Positions 15,322-22,944 of a stretch of 32,665 bases of DNA are shown piece by piece. The stretch lies in NCBI GenBank assembly GCA_003017855.1, contig PYER01000038.1:1-32665 (forward strand), in the 5' to 3' direction. Both the position numbers and the translations under genes were made by a program. The DNA is from a filamentous cyanobacterium CCT1 (GTDB lineage Bacteria; Cyanobacteriota; Cyanobacteriia; Phormidesmidales; Phormidesmidaceae). Position 1 is the first letter of the stretch, and each line of letters begins with the position of its first letter. The notes beneath the pieces were generated by a model. The model was not told where the DNA came from and did no database searches. It was given only the letters and a program-made list of their open reading frames with translations.

Positions 15322-16257
15322 TCAGCTGCCCGCAGTGGCGATCGCCTGCTGGCCCTGGGGCGATAGCGCGTAGCCCAAAAACGACTGCACCTCTGGGGCA
15401 TTGGCGTCGCGATAGACGTAGTAGAGCTGGCGCTGGAAGGGGTAGTTAGGCGCTTCTGGCGTCAGCCCGTCGATGGGGACGACCCGTACGGTCTGCTGGT
15501 CAGCTACCTGGGCAAAGGTGGCGTAGCCAATGCCGTCGGTGCCGAGCTGTTGCAGCATAGGCGTCGTGGCATCGCGGGCCAGGGTGGTGATATTGGGGGT
15601 GGTGCCAAACTCGCCGCCGCCCAGCACCATTTCTCTGAAAGAGACGTGGGTGCCACTCACCGAGGGGCGATTGAGCACCCGAATGGTTGCATCGGCGCCG
15701 CCCAGGGTGGCCCAGTTGGTGAGCTGCCCCTGAAAAATTTGGGCGGCCTGCCCGGTCGATAGCCCACGTTTATAGGGGTTGTTGTTACCAACGACCAGCG
15801 CCAGGCGATCGTCAGTTACGGGCACGGCCACCAGTCCCTGGCTCTGCTCCTGGGCCGTCAGCGGGCGCGACGAGGCGGCCACATCCACCGCCCCCACGAG
15901 CAGAGCCTGAATGCCATTCTCTGAGCCAGCGGCGGCCACGTTGACTACTGAACCGGGGTACTGTTGCTCAAACCCAGCCTTGAGCGCGGCGTTCAGCTGG
16001 GCCATGCTGGTAGAGCCGTCAATGGTGACGACTGTACCCGCCGGCACGCTGGGCTGGAGCGAAAAGTTGGCGGCTGTCCCCGCTGAGGCATCCAGGGTAC
16101 CTGGCTGGGGTGCTTCGACGCCGGGAGGGGCTACCGTAGCCGATTGGGGCCGTCGCACAAAGAACCAGTAGGCGCCGCCAATCAGACCTAGCAGCAGCAA
16201 AATAAACACAATCGGCGGCGGCCCGCTGCGCTTTACGGAAGGGTTGTCGTTTGTCAT
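15322..16257 (-). CDS. Membrane-anchored PstS-like substrate-binding protein
   Basis: This 311-residue protein has an N-terminal cytosolic tail of about 14 residues and a single membrane segment (about 15-33: IVFILLLLGLIGGAYWFFV). A Pro/Ala-rich linker to about 65 and a PBP-like (phosphate-binding type) domain follow. That domain has the usual IDGSTSMAQLNAALKAGFEQ, AAAGSENGIQALLVGAVDVAASSRPLT, LALVVGNNNPY and RPSVSGTH motifs. The signal anchor is uncleaved, unlike exported PstS. It begins 3 nt after the upstream PspA-like gene, so the pair is one operon. No pst permease or ATPase genes are nearby. It may sense or bind an anion at the membrane rather than transport it. The fold call is firm; the role is inferred. 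Confidence 0.85.
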   Translation of the reverse strand: MTNDNPSVKRSGPPPIVFILLLLGLIGGAYWFFVRRPQSATVAPPGVEAPQPGTLDASAGTAANFSLQPSVPAGTVVTIDGSTSMAQLNAALKAGFEQQYPGSVVNVAAAGSENGIQALLVGAVDVAASSRPLTAQEQSQGLVAVPVTDDRLALVVGNNNPYKRGLSTGQAAQIFQGQLTNWATLGGADATIRVLNRPSVSGTHVSFREMVLGGGEFGTTPNITTLARDATTPMLQQLGTDGIGYATFAQVADQQTVRVVPIDGLTPEAPNYPFQRQLYYVYRDANAPEVQSFLGYALSPQGQQAIATAGS

Positions 16258-16260
16258 ACG

Positions 16261-16974
16261 CTACTCCGCCAGTTCTTTAGGGGTGGTGCCTTCGAGCATT
16301 TGCAGGCGGCGCGAGACCTCGTCGTCGATGGTCATCTGATCGAGGTCGGCGGCCAGCTTTTCGTTGGGGTTTTCCGACATTTCGGCCAGGGCGTTGCTGC
16401 GCAGGTGACGACCCTCTACCGCGCTCTTGGCGGCCTCAAAGGAGGAACGGGCCGAGCCGATGTCGAACTCGTTGTTGACTTTTGCGATCGATTCGAGCGC
16501 GCTGTTGATTTCGGCCAGGTCCTTCATGTTTTGCATGTCGGTCTTGTACTGCTCGATTTTGAGCCGCTCACGGTTGAGCTTGTCTTTAGAGGCGTTGACA
16601 AACTTCTCGGCCTGCTGCACCTGGCTTTCGAGCTGGGGTAAGAGTTGCTCAATTTGAATGGCTCGGGTCATCGCCAGGCGAGCGGCGTCTTCGTTGCCCG
16701 ACTTTTGGGCCAGGGCTGCCTGCTGCTCACACTTTCTCAATTCCTGGGCTTTTTCTTCGTACTTTTTCTTGGCCCGCTCGTAAGACCCTACCTGCATCGC
16801 CACGGCCCCGGCCAGCTTTTGCACTGACTCCTGCATTGACTGGAGCGACTCTTCGGCTACTGACACGGCTACCTTGCCGCCCGACTCGACAGGAATACCC
16901 CACAGCCAGTTCCAGGTGCCGACAATGGTGCGGCCAGCTTTTTCACCCATCAACCAGTAGATGGCTTTCTTCAT
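16261..16974 (-). CDS. PspA/IM30-family membrane-associated coiled-coil protein
   Basis: This 237-residue protein is mostly alpha-helical coiled coil (about 45-175), as in phage-shock protein A and Vipp1/IM30, which assemble on membranes under stress. The N-terminus (MKKAIYWLMGEKAGRTIVGTWNWLWG) is Trp-rich and hydrophobic and replaces the usual amphipathic helix of PspA. Downstream come AVAMQVGSYERAKKKYEEKAQELRK and a conserved C-terminal part with LAADLDQMTIDDEVSRRLQML. The ATG at 16974 follows ggagag; an upstream in-frame start at 17037 has no such site. It is the first gene of a two-gene operon with the PstS-like protein. It is not the canonical Vipp1 and looks like a divergent paralogue. 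Confidence 0.75.
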   Translation of the reverse strand: MKKAIYWLMGEKAGRTIVGTWNWLWGIPVESGGKVAVSVAEESLQSMQESVQKLAGAVAMQVGSYERAKKKYEEKAQELRKCEQQAALAQKSGNEDAARLAMTRAIQIEQLLPQLESQVQQAEKFVNASKDKLNRERLKIEQYKTDMQNMKDLAEINSALESIAKVNNEFDIGSARSSFEAAKSAVEGRHLRSNALAEMSENPNEKLAADLDQMTIDDEVSRRLQMLEGTTPKELAE

Positions 16975-17346
16975 AAGGCTCTCCAACCTTTGAGCGACGG
17001 TGCGATTTAGTTCTAACCTACCCAGGGTGCCCGCCAAATTCCGGAATCTTTACCGTCGGCACATAGCGATGGTGGTCTCTAGGGATCCTGGCAGACTAAA
17101 ACTCGGAAATTGTCTCAATTGCACCCGGCTGTTAACCCCAGAGAGCACCGCTGTACTGGGGTGTAAGCCTATAGTGGCTTTGAAAGATTAAAGTTGGATA
17201 ACCCCTTAACCGACCGTTACATGGTGGAGGCTCTTTTGCCTGGGGGAAAACTGGAGTAAGCGCGATCGCGACCTTACTTAATACAAAGCGGGCATGATGC
17301 TGGGTGAAAGGCGTTTCAAGCTCTCCCACGGTAGAGGAATAGTGCT
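16975..17346. other. Gene-free stretch between the PspA-like and TPR genes
   Basis: This divergent 372-nt region must hold promoters for both neighbours. One HIP1 site is present, and a purine-rich agaggaa precedes the TPR start. Base composition drops towards A+T near the right end. I see no RNA gene, clear operator or repeat. Confidence 0.45.
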
Positions 17347-17799
17347 ATGGGTAGTGATGAAGCTACTAATGATGAGATTGACAATGATATTTATAAAAAT
17401 ATTTGTGAGTTGTCGGAGATAGGCGATAGTCATTTAAAGAGAGGGGAATATTTGAAGGCTATTGAGCAGTATCACAAAGCATTTGATTTAATCCCTGAAC
17501 CCTTTGAGGACTATAAAGCCTCCACTTGGTTACTAACGGCAGTTGGAGACACGTATTTCCTTGCGAAAGACTATACAAATGCTTTACATGCGTTAGAAGA
17601 GGCAATGTATTGTCCAGAAGCAATTGGCAATCCATTTATACATTTAAGATTAGGACAAGTATTATTTGAGCTAAGCAATCTTGACAGAGCAAGAGATGAA
17701 CTGGCAAGAGCATATCTAGGTGGAGGCCAAGAAATCTTTGAAGGCGAAAATCCTAAATACTATGAGTACCTCAAAACCTTCATGCGCAGCATTGAATGA
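17347..17799 (+). CDS. TPR protein, immunity-like, in an A+T-rich islet
   Basis: This 150-residue protein has about three tetratricopeptide-like helical pairs: LSEIGDSHLKRGEYLKAIEQYHKAF (about 23-47), WLLTAVGDTYFLAKDYTNALHALEEAM (about 61-87) and FIHLRLGQVLFELSNLDRARDELARAY (about 97-123). The stretch GNPFIHLRLGQ...AYLGGGQEIFEGE is a pattern I associate with small TPR proteins next to polymorphic toxins, where they may act as immunity proteins. That link is inference, and no toxin is visible here. The ribosome site agaggaa is good. Codon use is clearly A/T-biased compared with its neighbours, which suggests acquisition by transfer. Confidence 0.7.
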   Translation: MGSDEATNDEIDNDIYKNICELSEIGDSHLKRGEYLKAIEQYHKAFDLIPEPFEDYKASTWLLTAVGDTYFLAKDYTNALHALEEAMYCPEAIGNPFIHLRLGQVLFELSNLDRARDELARAYLGGGQEIFEGENPKYYEYLKTFMRSIE

Positions 17800-17901
17800 C
17801 GAAACACGAATGAATACGAATCCAAACCACTGCATGATAAACGCCTTGCTATTGGGTAAGTCTTGCGATCGCTGTTCCATCAGCATAATTGAGCAAAAAT
17901 A

Positions 17902-18315
17902 GTGAAATTTCTGGCAGCTTCAGCAATTTTTATGTCAGCGATCATTGTACTAAGATGTGACGCTCCAATGGTGCTAATGAGCGATTCTGAAAGAGGAATG
18001 TGGAAATCGCAGATGGGCATATCGGATAAAGAAGCTAGCTTATTGCGAGTTAAGCACCTAAGTCGTGATCTTGAATACTGTTCGAGTAATAATGGCGGCT
18101 ATTCCTTGTCTTCTAAAGACTTTGAAATTCTGTCAAAACAGCTCAATGAAGAATTCAATGACCAATTATTCCAATTAATCCCTTCCTGTAGGTCAATCAT
18201 TAGTCATCTAATTAAAAATGTTGACCTAGCTCGCAAAACTGGAAATTCTCGTCAGAAAATACGGCAGGCTTTGATAGAAGGGCAATTATCAATAGCTGAG
18301 GAACCCAATTTCTAG
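17902..18315 (+). CDS. Hypothetical A+T-rich protein with an N-terminal hydrophobic segment
   Basis: I do not recognise this 137-residue product. It starts at a GTG with a poor ribosome site. Its first 20 residues (FLAASAIFMSAIIVL) form a hydrophobic stretch that could be a signal or an anchor. The rest is charged, with three cysteines and mainly helical character. Codon use is A/T-rich like the TPR gene 100 nt upstream, so both probably arrived together. It might be coding remnant rather than an active gene. It could also be the partner of the TPR protein. Confidence 0.5.
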   Translation: MKFLAASAIFMSAIIVLRCDAPMVLMSDSERGMWKSQMGISDKEASLLRVKHLSRDLEYCSSNNGGYSLSSKDFEILSKQLNEEFNDQLFQLIPSCRSIISHLIKNVDLARKTGNSRQKIRQALIEGQLSIAEEPNF

Positions 18316-18336
18316 CCCAAAAAAGTAAATCAAGCT

Positions 18337-18702
18337 CTAGCTGTAGCGATCGAAAAGATCGCCAAGCAGGTCTTCAAAGCGACCAAAGCGGCCAAATTCC
18401 ATATCGTCAAAGTCGTCCTGCTGTCTGTTGCTAGGGTAGCTGGTGGTCGTGTACCCTTTCTCGGCCTTTTTCCAATCGGCACCGTAGCGATCGTATTGAC
18501 GGCGTTTTGCTGGGTCTGAGAGCACTTCGTAAGCTTCGTTGAGGGCTTTAAACTGCTCTGCCGCTGTCGCATTGTTGGGGTTGAGGTCGGGGTGAAGCTG
18601 GCGGGCTAACTTGCGATAAGCCTGTTTGATGGTTAGCAGGCTGGCCTGTCGATTGACCTTCAGAACGGCATAGTAATCTGTGGCGTCTTGGGGAGTTGGC
18701 AT
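18337..18702 (-). CDS. Short J-domain co-chaperone (DnaJ-like)
   Basis: This 121-residue protein has an N-terminal J domain (about 8-75): [33 protein letters not shown], with the HPD motif at 37-39 that stimulates DnaK ATPase. [24 protein letters not shown] follows. The tail is acidic and Phe/Gly/Arg-rich ([19 protein letters not shown]), like a trimmed Gly/Phe region. There is no zinc-finger or substrate-binding domain, so it is a type III or CbpA-derived short form. The ATG at 18702 is chosen because it gives the usual TDYYAVL start; a frame opening at 18768 adds 22 unlike residues. Confidence 0.88.
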   Translation of the reverse strand: MPTPQDATDYYAVLKVNRQASLLTIKQAYRKLARQLHPDLNPNNATAAEQFKALNEAYEVLSDPAKRRQYDRYGADWKKAEKGYTTTSYPSNRQQDDFDDMEFGRFGRFEDLLGDLFDRYS

Positions 18703-18916
18703 CCTGGTGCTATCCAATTGCCTGCTGGTGAAAGTCAGCTTTATCTTTTTCACTATACTGGACGGCACGGTTGATGCAGGCCAGAAAGCGCTAGAAAAAA
18801 GGCCATTTCATGCCTGCGGCTGAGGCGATCGCCAGCCAAATTTCATACCTTAGAACTCTGAGCCACAAAAGCGATCAGCGCCTCTGAACTACACCTCTCA
18901 CACTGGAGGTTTAACC

Positions 18917-19906
18917 ATGAACTATGTTGCTCGACCGTCTATGGCCCCAGCCCAGCCTGGGTTAACTGAGACACCCGCTGGTATGGCCAAATCGCCGAGC
19001 GATCGCCCGCAATGGCTAGCCGGAACCGCCGATGGGCTGGTGTGGCTCAGCCCCGAGCCGCAGGTAGTACTAGAGGGCCACAACATTACGGCCCTGGTGG
19101 TTGGCCCCAACCGCTGCTGGGCTATTGTCGATCGCCGATCGATCTGGCAGCAAGCCGCCGGTCAGCCGTGGCGCAAAGTCGCTGCGATGGATGATCTGGA
19201 GCTAAACTGCCTGCTTCCCCTCGACGATGGGGTTTTAGTTGGCACATCAGGAGCCTGCTTGATTCGCCTAGAGAATGGCGACCTGGAGCGGCTCAACTGC
19301 TTTGAATCGGTTGAGGGGCACGACGAGTGGTATACGCCCTGGGGTGACCCGCCCGATGTGCGATCGCTAGCTGTCAGTCCCTCCGGCGGTCTCTACGTCA
19401 ACGTGCACGTGGGTGGCATTCTGCGCTCTAGCGATCGCGGCCAGACCTGGCAACCAACCATTGACTTTCACGCCGATGTGCACGAGGTTCGCACCCTGGC
19501 CGAGCGGCCCGACTGGGTGCTGGCGGCTACCGCCGAGGGGCTCGCCATCAGCGAAGATCGGGGGCAATCCTGGCGCTTCGATCGCGCCCAGCTGCACGCG
19601 CCTTACGCTCGCGCGATCGCCCTCTGTGGTGAGACCATTTTGATGTCGGCCTCGACCGGCCCGCGCACCAGCAAAGCCGCTCTTTACCGCCGCCCCCTGC
19701 ACCAGCCGGGCGGGTTTGAAAAGTGTGAGCAGGGGCTACCCGAGTGGTTGTCTAGCAATATCAACACGGGCACCCTGGCTACTAAGGGGCATTACGTGGC
19801 CTTTGGTACCAGCGAGGGCGAGATTTTTGGCTCTGAGGACGCGGGTTTGAGCTGGCGGCGGCTGGCTACAGGGCTGGCCCCGGTGCGCTGCCTCACCGTT
19901 CTTTAG
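18917..19906 (+). CDS. BNR/Ycf48-like beta-propeller protein
   Basis: This 329-residue protein contains at least three BNR (Asp-box) motifs: SSDRGQTW (about 174-181), SEDRGQSW (about 214-221) and SEDAGLSW (about 308-315). They are spaced as in sialidase-like or VPS10/Ycf48-like beta propellers. No signal peptide is seen, so it is probably cytosolic. It lacks obvious catalytic residues of sialidases. A very good ribosome site (ggagg) is placed before the ATG. Ycf48 assists photosystem II assembly, but this protein does not show the Ycf48 signal or arginine patch clearly, so its role is unknown. Confidence 0.75.
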   Translation: MNYVARPSMAPAQPGLTETPAGMAKSPSDRPQWLAGTADGLVWLSPEPQVVLEGHNITALVVGPNRCWAIVDRRSIWQQAAGQPWRKVAAMDDLELNCLLPLDDGVLVGTSGACLIRLENGDLERLNCFESVEGHDEWYTPWGDPPDVRSLAVSPSGGLYVNVHVGGILRSSDRGQTWQPTIDFHADVHEVRTLAERPDWVLAATAEGLAISEDRGQSWRFDRAQLHAPYARAIALCGETILMSASTGPRTSKAALYRRPLHQPGGFEKCEQGLPEWLSSNINTGTLATKGHYVAFGTSEGEIFGSEDAGLSWRRLATGLAPVRCLTVL

Positions 19907-19952
19907 CGCCGTTCTCTAGCCCGCATTATTCACGAAATCGGCAATCAATGAT

Positions 19953-20027
19953 TGTCATTCCCGTGGCCACGGGAATCCATAGGAAACAGCTACTCCAGAG
20001 TAGATTCCCGCCTCCGCGGGAATGACA
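19953..20027. repeat. Double palindrome resembling dRS3/BIME repeats
   Basis: Two 20-bp units of form ATTCCC-N8-GGGAAT lie at 19957-19976 and 20004-20023. The outer flanks tgtcattcccg (19953-19963) and cgggaatgaca (20017-20027) are exact reverse complements, so the units face each other like a BIME. The form is that of neisserial dRS3 elements and of similar repeats in other phyla. It lies between the BNR gene (plus) and the Rossmann gene (minus), where it could terminate both. Confidence 0.8.
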
Positions 20028-20083
20028 GACTTTTCAGTTGGCTCATGAATAAAACAGGCTAGGGCGATCGCTGGCCAGGATTG

Positions 20084-20704
20084 TTAGTAAGATACGCCGG
20101 GGGTTTTCTTCAGGCAGGCGTCGTCGGTGACCTGCTTCAGCATGAAGTCGGCCACATCGGCACGGGCAATTTTGGCCCCAAAATCGATCGTTTCGCCAGA
20201 GCGATATTCGCCCGTATGTTCGCCATTGGTAAGCCCAGCAGGGCGCACAATTACCCAATCAAGATTGCTCTGCTTGATAATGCGCTCTTTATCTTCGTGG
20301 TCAGCGATCGCGTTGCGCAGCACCAGCGGGATGATGATGTATCGCACCAAAAACCCGACCTGCTTGCGGCTCTCGCCCACCCCCAGCGAAGACTGGTAAA
20401 CCAACCGGCGCACGTTGTACTGCTCCATGGCCTCGACAATGTTTCTCACGCCTGTCGTCAGGGCCGGGCTGCGCTTCAGGCTCGACGACCCCAGGGCAGA
20501 CAACACGGCATCTTGCCCCTGCACAGCCTTCTCCACGGTGGCCTTATCGGTCACATCCCCCTCGATTGTCTTTATGGTAGGAAAGTCGGCGGTTAGCTCA
20601 TCGGCATGGCGAGAAAAGGCAGTGACGGTGTGCCCCTGGGCCAATGCTTGCTTGACTAGCTCGCGACCCGTATCGCCCGTTGCGCCAAAAATTAGCAGGT
20701 TCAT
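20084..20704 (-). CDS. NAD(P)-binding atypical SDR (NmrA/NAD(P)H-binding family)
   Basis: This 206-residue Rossmann-fold protein begins MNLLIFGATGDTGRELVKQAL, carrying the glycine-rich GATGxTG dinucleotide motif at residues 7-13. The sequence VYQSSLGVG (about 101-109) takes the place of the catalytic Ser-Tyr region, and IIKQSNLDWVIVRPAGLTNG (about 142-161) is typical of NmrA/biliverdin-reductase-B-like proteins. It is short and cytosolic and probably acts as an oxidoreductase or redox sensor; the substrate is unknown. The ATG at 20704 is the natural start. The next gene is divergent. Confidence 0.85.
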   Translation of the reverse strand: MNLLIFGATGDTGRELVKQALAQGHTVTAFSRHADELTADFPTIKTIEGDVTDKATVEKAVQGQDAVLSALGSSSLKRSPALTTGVRNIVEAMEQYNVRRLVYQSSLGVGESRKQVGFLVRYIIIPLVLRNAIADHEDKERIIKQSNLDWVIVRPAGLTNGEHTGEYRSGETIDFGAKIARADVADFMLKQVTDDACLKKTPGVSY

Positions 20705-20872
20705 CCTGTCGTCTCCATCGTCGCCATAATTTCTTTAGGGTGGCAGAAAGGGCGATCGCTGGCTTCTACCCTTTGAAATGGATTGTGAGGTTAGAACGGA
20801 TATGTTGCCCGTGCAGAGGAGACGCTTGCCTCGCGTTTTTCCCAATTCAGGCAGGATTGTTGTATCACTTAC

Positions 20873-21415
20873 GTGGTTACTAAAAACTATATTCAGGCGG
20901 CATCTGACTGGTTTCCCATGGCTATTGAACTTCGTCTACTGGTAGAAAACGCCGTATTTTTTGGGATTGCCACCGCGTTTTTGGCCATTACAGGCTGGGC
21001 CTGGCGCCATATTGCCCCCTTTGATCTACCCAAACCGCTGCCGGGCTGGTTTAAATACTGGTTTGGTTCCGTTCAGGTGCTGGGCATTGTGCCGCCTTTG
21101 GGGGCTTTGGTTTGGGCGATTTGGCACAATGAACCAGCGGTATGGATGGTATTTGCGGCCTACTTTGTGCTTCTGGGGCTGCAGATTTTGTCAGAACTTT
21201 TAACCTTGAAACAGCTGCACTCCGTCGTGTGGGTGATGGTGCCCTACCTCTACGTGCCCTATCGCCTGTGGCAGCTCTACGAAGGGATTGACCTGACCGC
21301 AGGCAGGCCTGAGCTGGCGTGGATACAGCTAATTTTGGCGGCAGAAATTGTCGTTTGGGGCATTAACTACCTGCTGGATTTAGCGCAGCTACCCAGGCTT
21401 TTCAGATGGCAATAG
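20873..21415 (+). CDS. Multi-pass membrane protein of unknown function
   Basis: This 180-residue hydrophobic protein has four to five likely membrane helices: about 22-44, 64-86, 91-113, 117-134 and 150-170. I do not recognise the family, and it shows no charged or metal-binding motif that would suggest transport or catalysis. The start is uncertain: GTG at 20873 gives 180 residues, while ATG at 20918 gives 165 beginning MAIELRLLVENAV. The upstream bases favour neither. It is divergent from the Rossmann oxidoreductase. Confidence 0.7.
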   Translation: MVTKNYIQAASDWFPMAIELRLLVENAVFFGIATAFLAITGWAWRHIAPFDLPKPLPGWFKYWFGSVQVLGIVPPLGALVWAIWHNEPAVWMVFAAYFVLLGLQILSELLTLKQLHSVVWVMVPYLYVPYRLWQLYEGIDLTAGRPELAWIQLILAAEIVVWGINYLLDLAQLPRLFRWQ

Positions 21416-21479
21416 CGATCGCCCTCATTCGCAGGTCAGGCAATAAATCGACCAATCTCTGAGTTATAACGGTGGCTAT

Positions 21480-21531
21480 GGCTTAGAGATTAAATTCGCC
21501 ATAAGAAATCTGCAACAAAAAGCTCTAAGCC
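21480..21531. repeat. 9-bp inverted repeat before the aldo/keto reductase
   Basis: Arms ggcttagag (21480-21488) and ctctaagcc (21523-21531) are perfect complements across a 34-nt loop in the 209-nt gap between the membrane-protein and aldo/keto-reductase genes. It could be an operator or a weak terminator. Confidence 0.3.
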
Positions 21532-21624
21532 CAGGGATAGACGCCTTCTCTAACTTAAGGGGTCTATGCTGACCGTAGTTAGCCCTCTTCTGGCTAGCTT
21601 GACTGATGCAGAAATGGTCTGACT

Positions 21625-22533
21625 ATGCTTTACAGAACCCTCGGCAGTACCCAGGAAACGGTCTCGGCCATTGGCCTCGGCGGTTTTCATATCGGTATGC
21701 AAAAAGACGAGCGGGAAAGCCTTCGTATCATTCGCAGCGCGATCGATCGCGGCATTACCTTTATGGACAACTGCTGGGATTATAACGAGGGCCTCAGCGA
21801 AATTCGGATGGGAAATGCGCTGCGGGACGGCTACCGCGATCGCGTCTTTTTAATGACCAAAGCCGATGGCCGCACCAAAGCCTCAGCGGCACAGCAAATT
21901 GACGAGTCGCTAAAGCGGCTGCAAACCGACCACATTGATCTCCTGCAGTTCCACGAGGTGATTCGGCTGGAAGATCCAGACCGTATTTTTGCCGAAGAGG
22001 GCGCGATCGCCGCGTTTCGAGACGCCAAGCAGGCCGGAAAAATTCGCTACATTGGCTTTACCGGCCACAAAGATCCGCTGGTGCATTTACGCATGTTAGA
22101 AATCGCCCGACAGCACGATTTTCACTTCGACACGGTGCAGATGCCTTTGAACGTAATGGATGCCCACTTCCGCAGTTTTCAACACTACGTTTTACCGGTG
22201 CTGCTGGAGCGCAGTATCGGTGTTTTAGGGATGAAATCGATGGCAGATGGGCATATTCTCAAAAGTCATGTGGTCTCTGCCATAGAGTGCCTTCACTATG
22301 CCCTCAACCTGCCGACTTCGGTCGTCATCACGGGCATTGACAGCATGGAGATTTTAGATCAGGCCATTCGGGCCGCTGAGTCGTTCAATCCCCTGAGCGC
22401 TGAGGAGGTGACGGAGCTGCTGTCGCGCACGAGGGCGGTGGCAGACTCAGGTCAGTACGAACCGTTTAAGACCGACAATATATTTGATGCCACCGCCATG
22501 AATCCAGAATGGTTGGGCGTTTCAGCCGCCTGA
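21625..22533 (+). CDS. Aldo/keto reductase
   Basis: This 302-residue NADPH-dependent oxidoreductase of the AKR superfamily (TIM barrel, cytosolic) reduces carbonyls. It starts MLYRTLGSTQETVSAIGLGGFHIG, typical of YghZ/AKR-like members. The catalytic tetrad can be traced: Asp in FMDNCWDY (near 48), Tyr in WDYNEG (near 53), Lys in LMTKADG (near 78) and His in LLQFHE (near 112). SVVITGIDSMEILDQAIRA is the C-terminal cofactor region. The substrate is unknown. It stands before the polyol locus on the opposite strand; its involvement in polyol metabolism is possible but not supported by operon structure. Confidence 0.92.
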   Translation: MLYRTLGSTQETVSAIGLGGFHIGMQKDERESLRIIRSAIDRGITFMDNCWDYNEGLSEIRMGNALRDGYRDRVFLMTKADGRTKASAAQQIDESLKRLQTDHIDLLQFHEVIRLEDPDRIFAEEGAIAAFRDAKQAGKIRYIGFTGHKDPLVHLRMLEIARQHDFHFDTVQMPLNVMDAHFRSFQHYVLPVLLERSIGVLGMKSMADGHILKSHVVSAIECLHYALNLPTSVVITGIDSMEILDQAIRAAESFNPLSAEEVTELLSRTRAVADSGQYEPFKTDNIFDATAMNPEWLGVSAA

Positions 22534-22944
22534 GCGAAATCATTGAGGCACAGACTCCGCATCCTGATTGCATGTTGCAAACCTGGTTAGGACAGGTCAG
22601 ATGTAGGAACATTGCAGTGCAATGCCACTACAAGAGAATTCTGCCTTTTGGAATGTCGTAACTCGATCGACTGCTGCAATACCTTCAACCGGTAGGGGCA
22701 AACGGTCGCTTGCCTTGACGAATCTCGGCTTTGGTCAGGGGTTTTTGAATTCGGTACAAACCTCAGCTCAACTTATACGGAATCCGTCTTGGCTACCCCC
22801 CGGTTGGGTGGGACAAACGCCGTTTGCCCCTACGCAATTCGCCTGTTTGAAATCGGGGTTATGCAATTCGGGTTTGGTATTGCAGCCTCTCCGGCTCCCC
22901 TAAATCTAGGGAAACCGGAGGGACTAGTTCTATAGGCTAAGACC
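22534..22944. other. Repeat-bearing gap between the aldo/keto reductase and mtlD
   Basis: The 411-nt gap between convergent genes has no credible coding frame. A perfect 14-nt inverted pair, gtaggggcaaacgg (22692-22705) and ccgtttgcccctac (22820-22833), matches a widespread cyanobacterial intergenic repeat. The octamer gcaattcg occurs at 22834 and 22862. A hairpin with arms ctccgg/ccggag (22889-22894, 22915-22920) follows just beyond the mannitol-dehydrogenase stop and may help end that operon. Confidence 0.6.

Noticed and set aside
22622-22903. 93-codon frame in the gap before mtlD
   Set aside because: It is made largely of intergenic repeat sequence, with no ribosome site or domain features.
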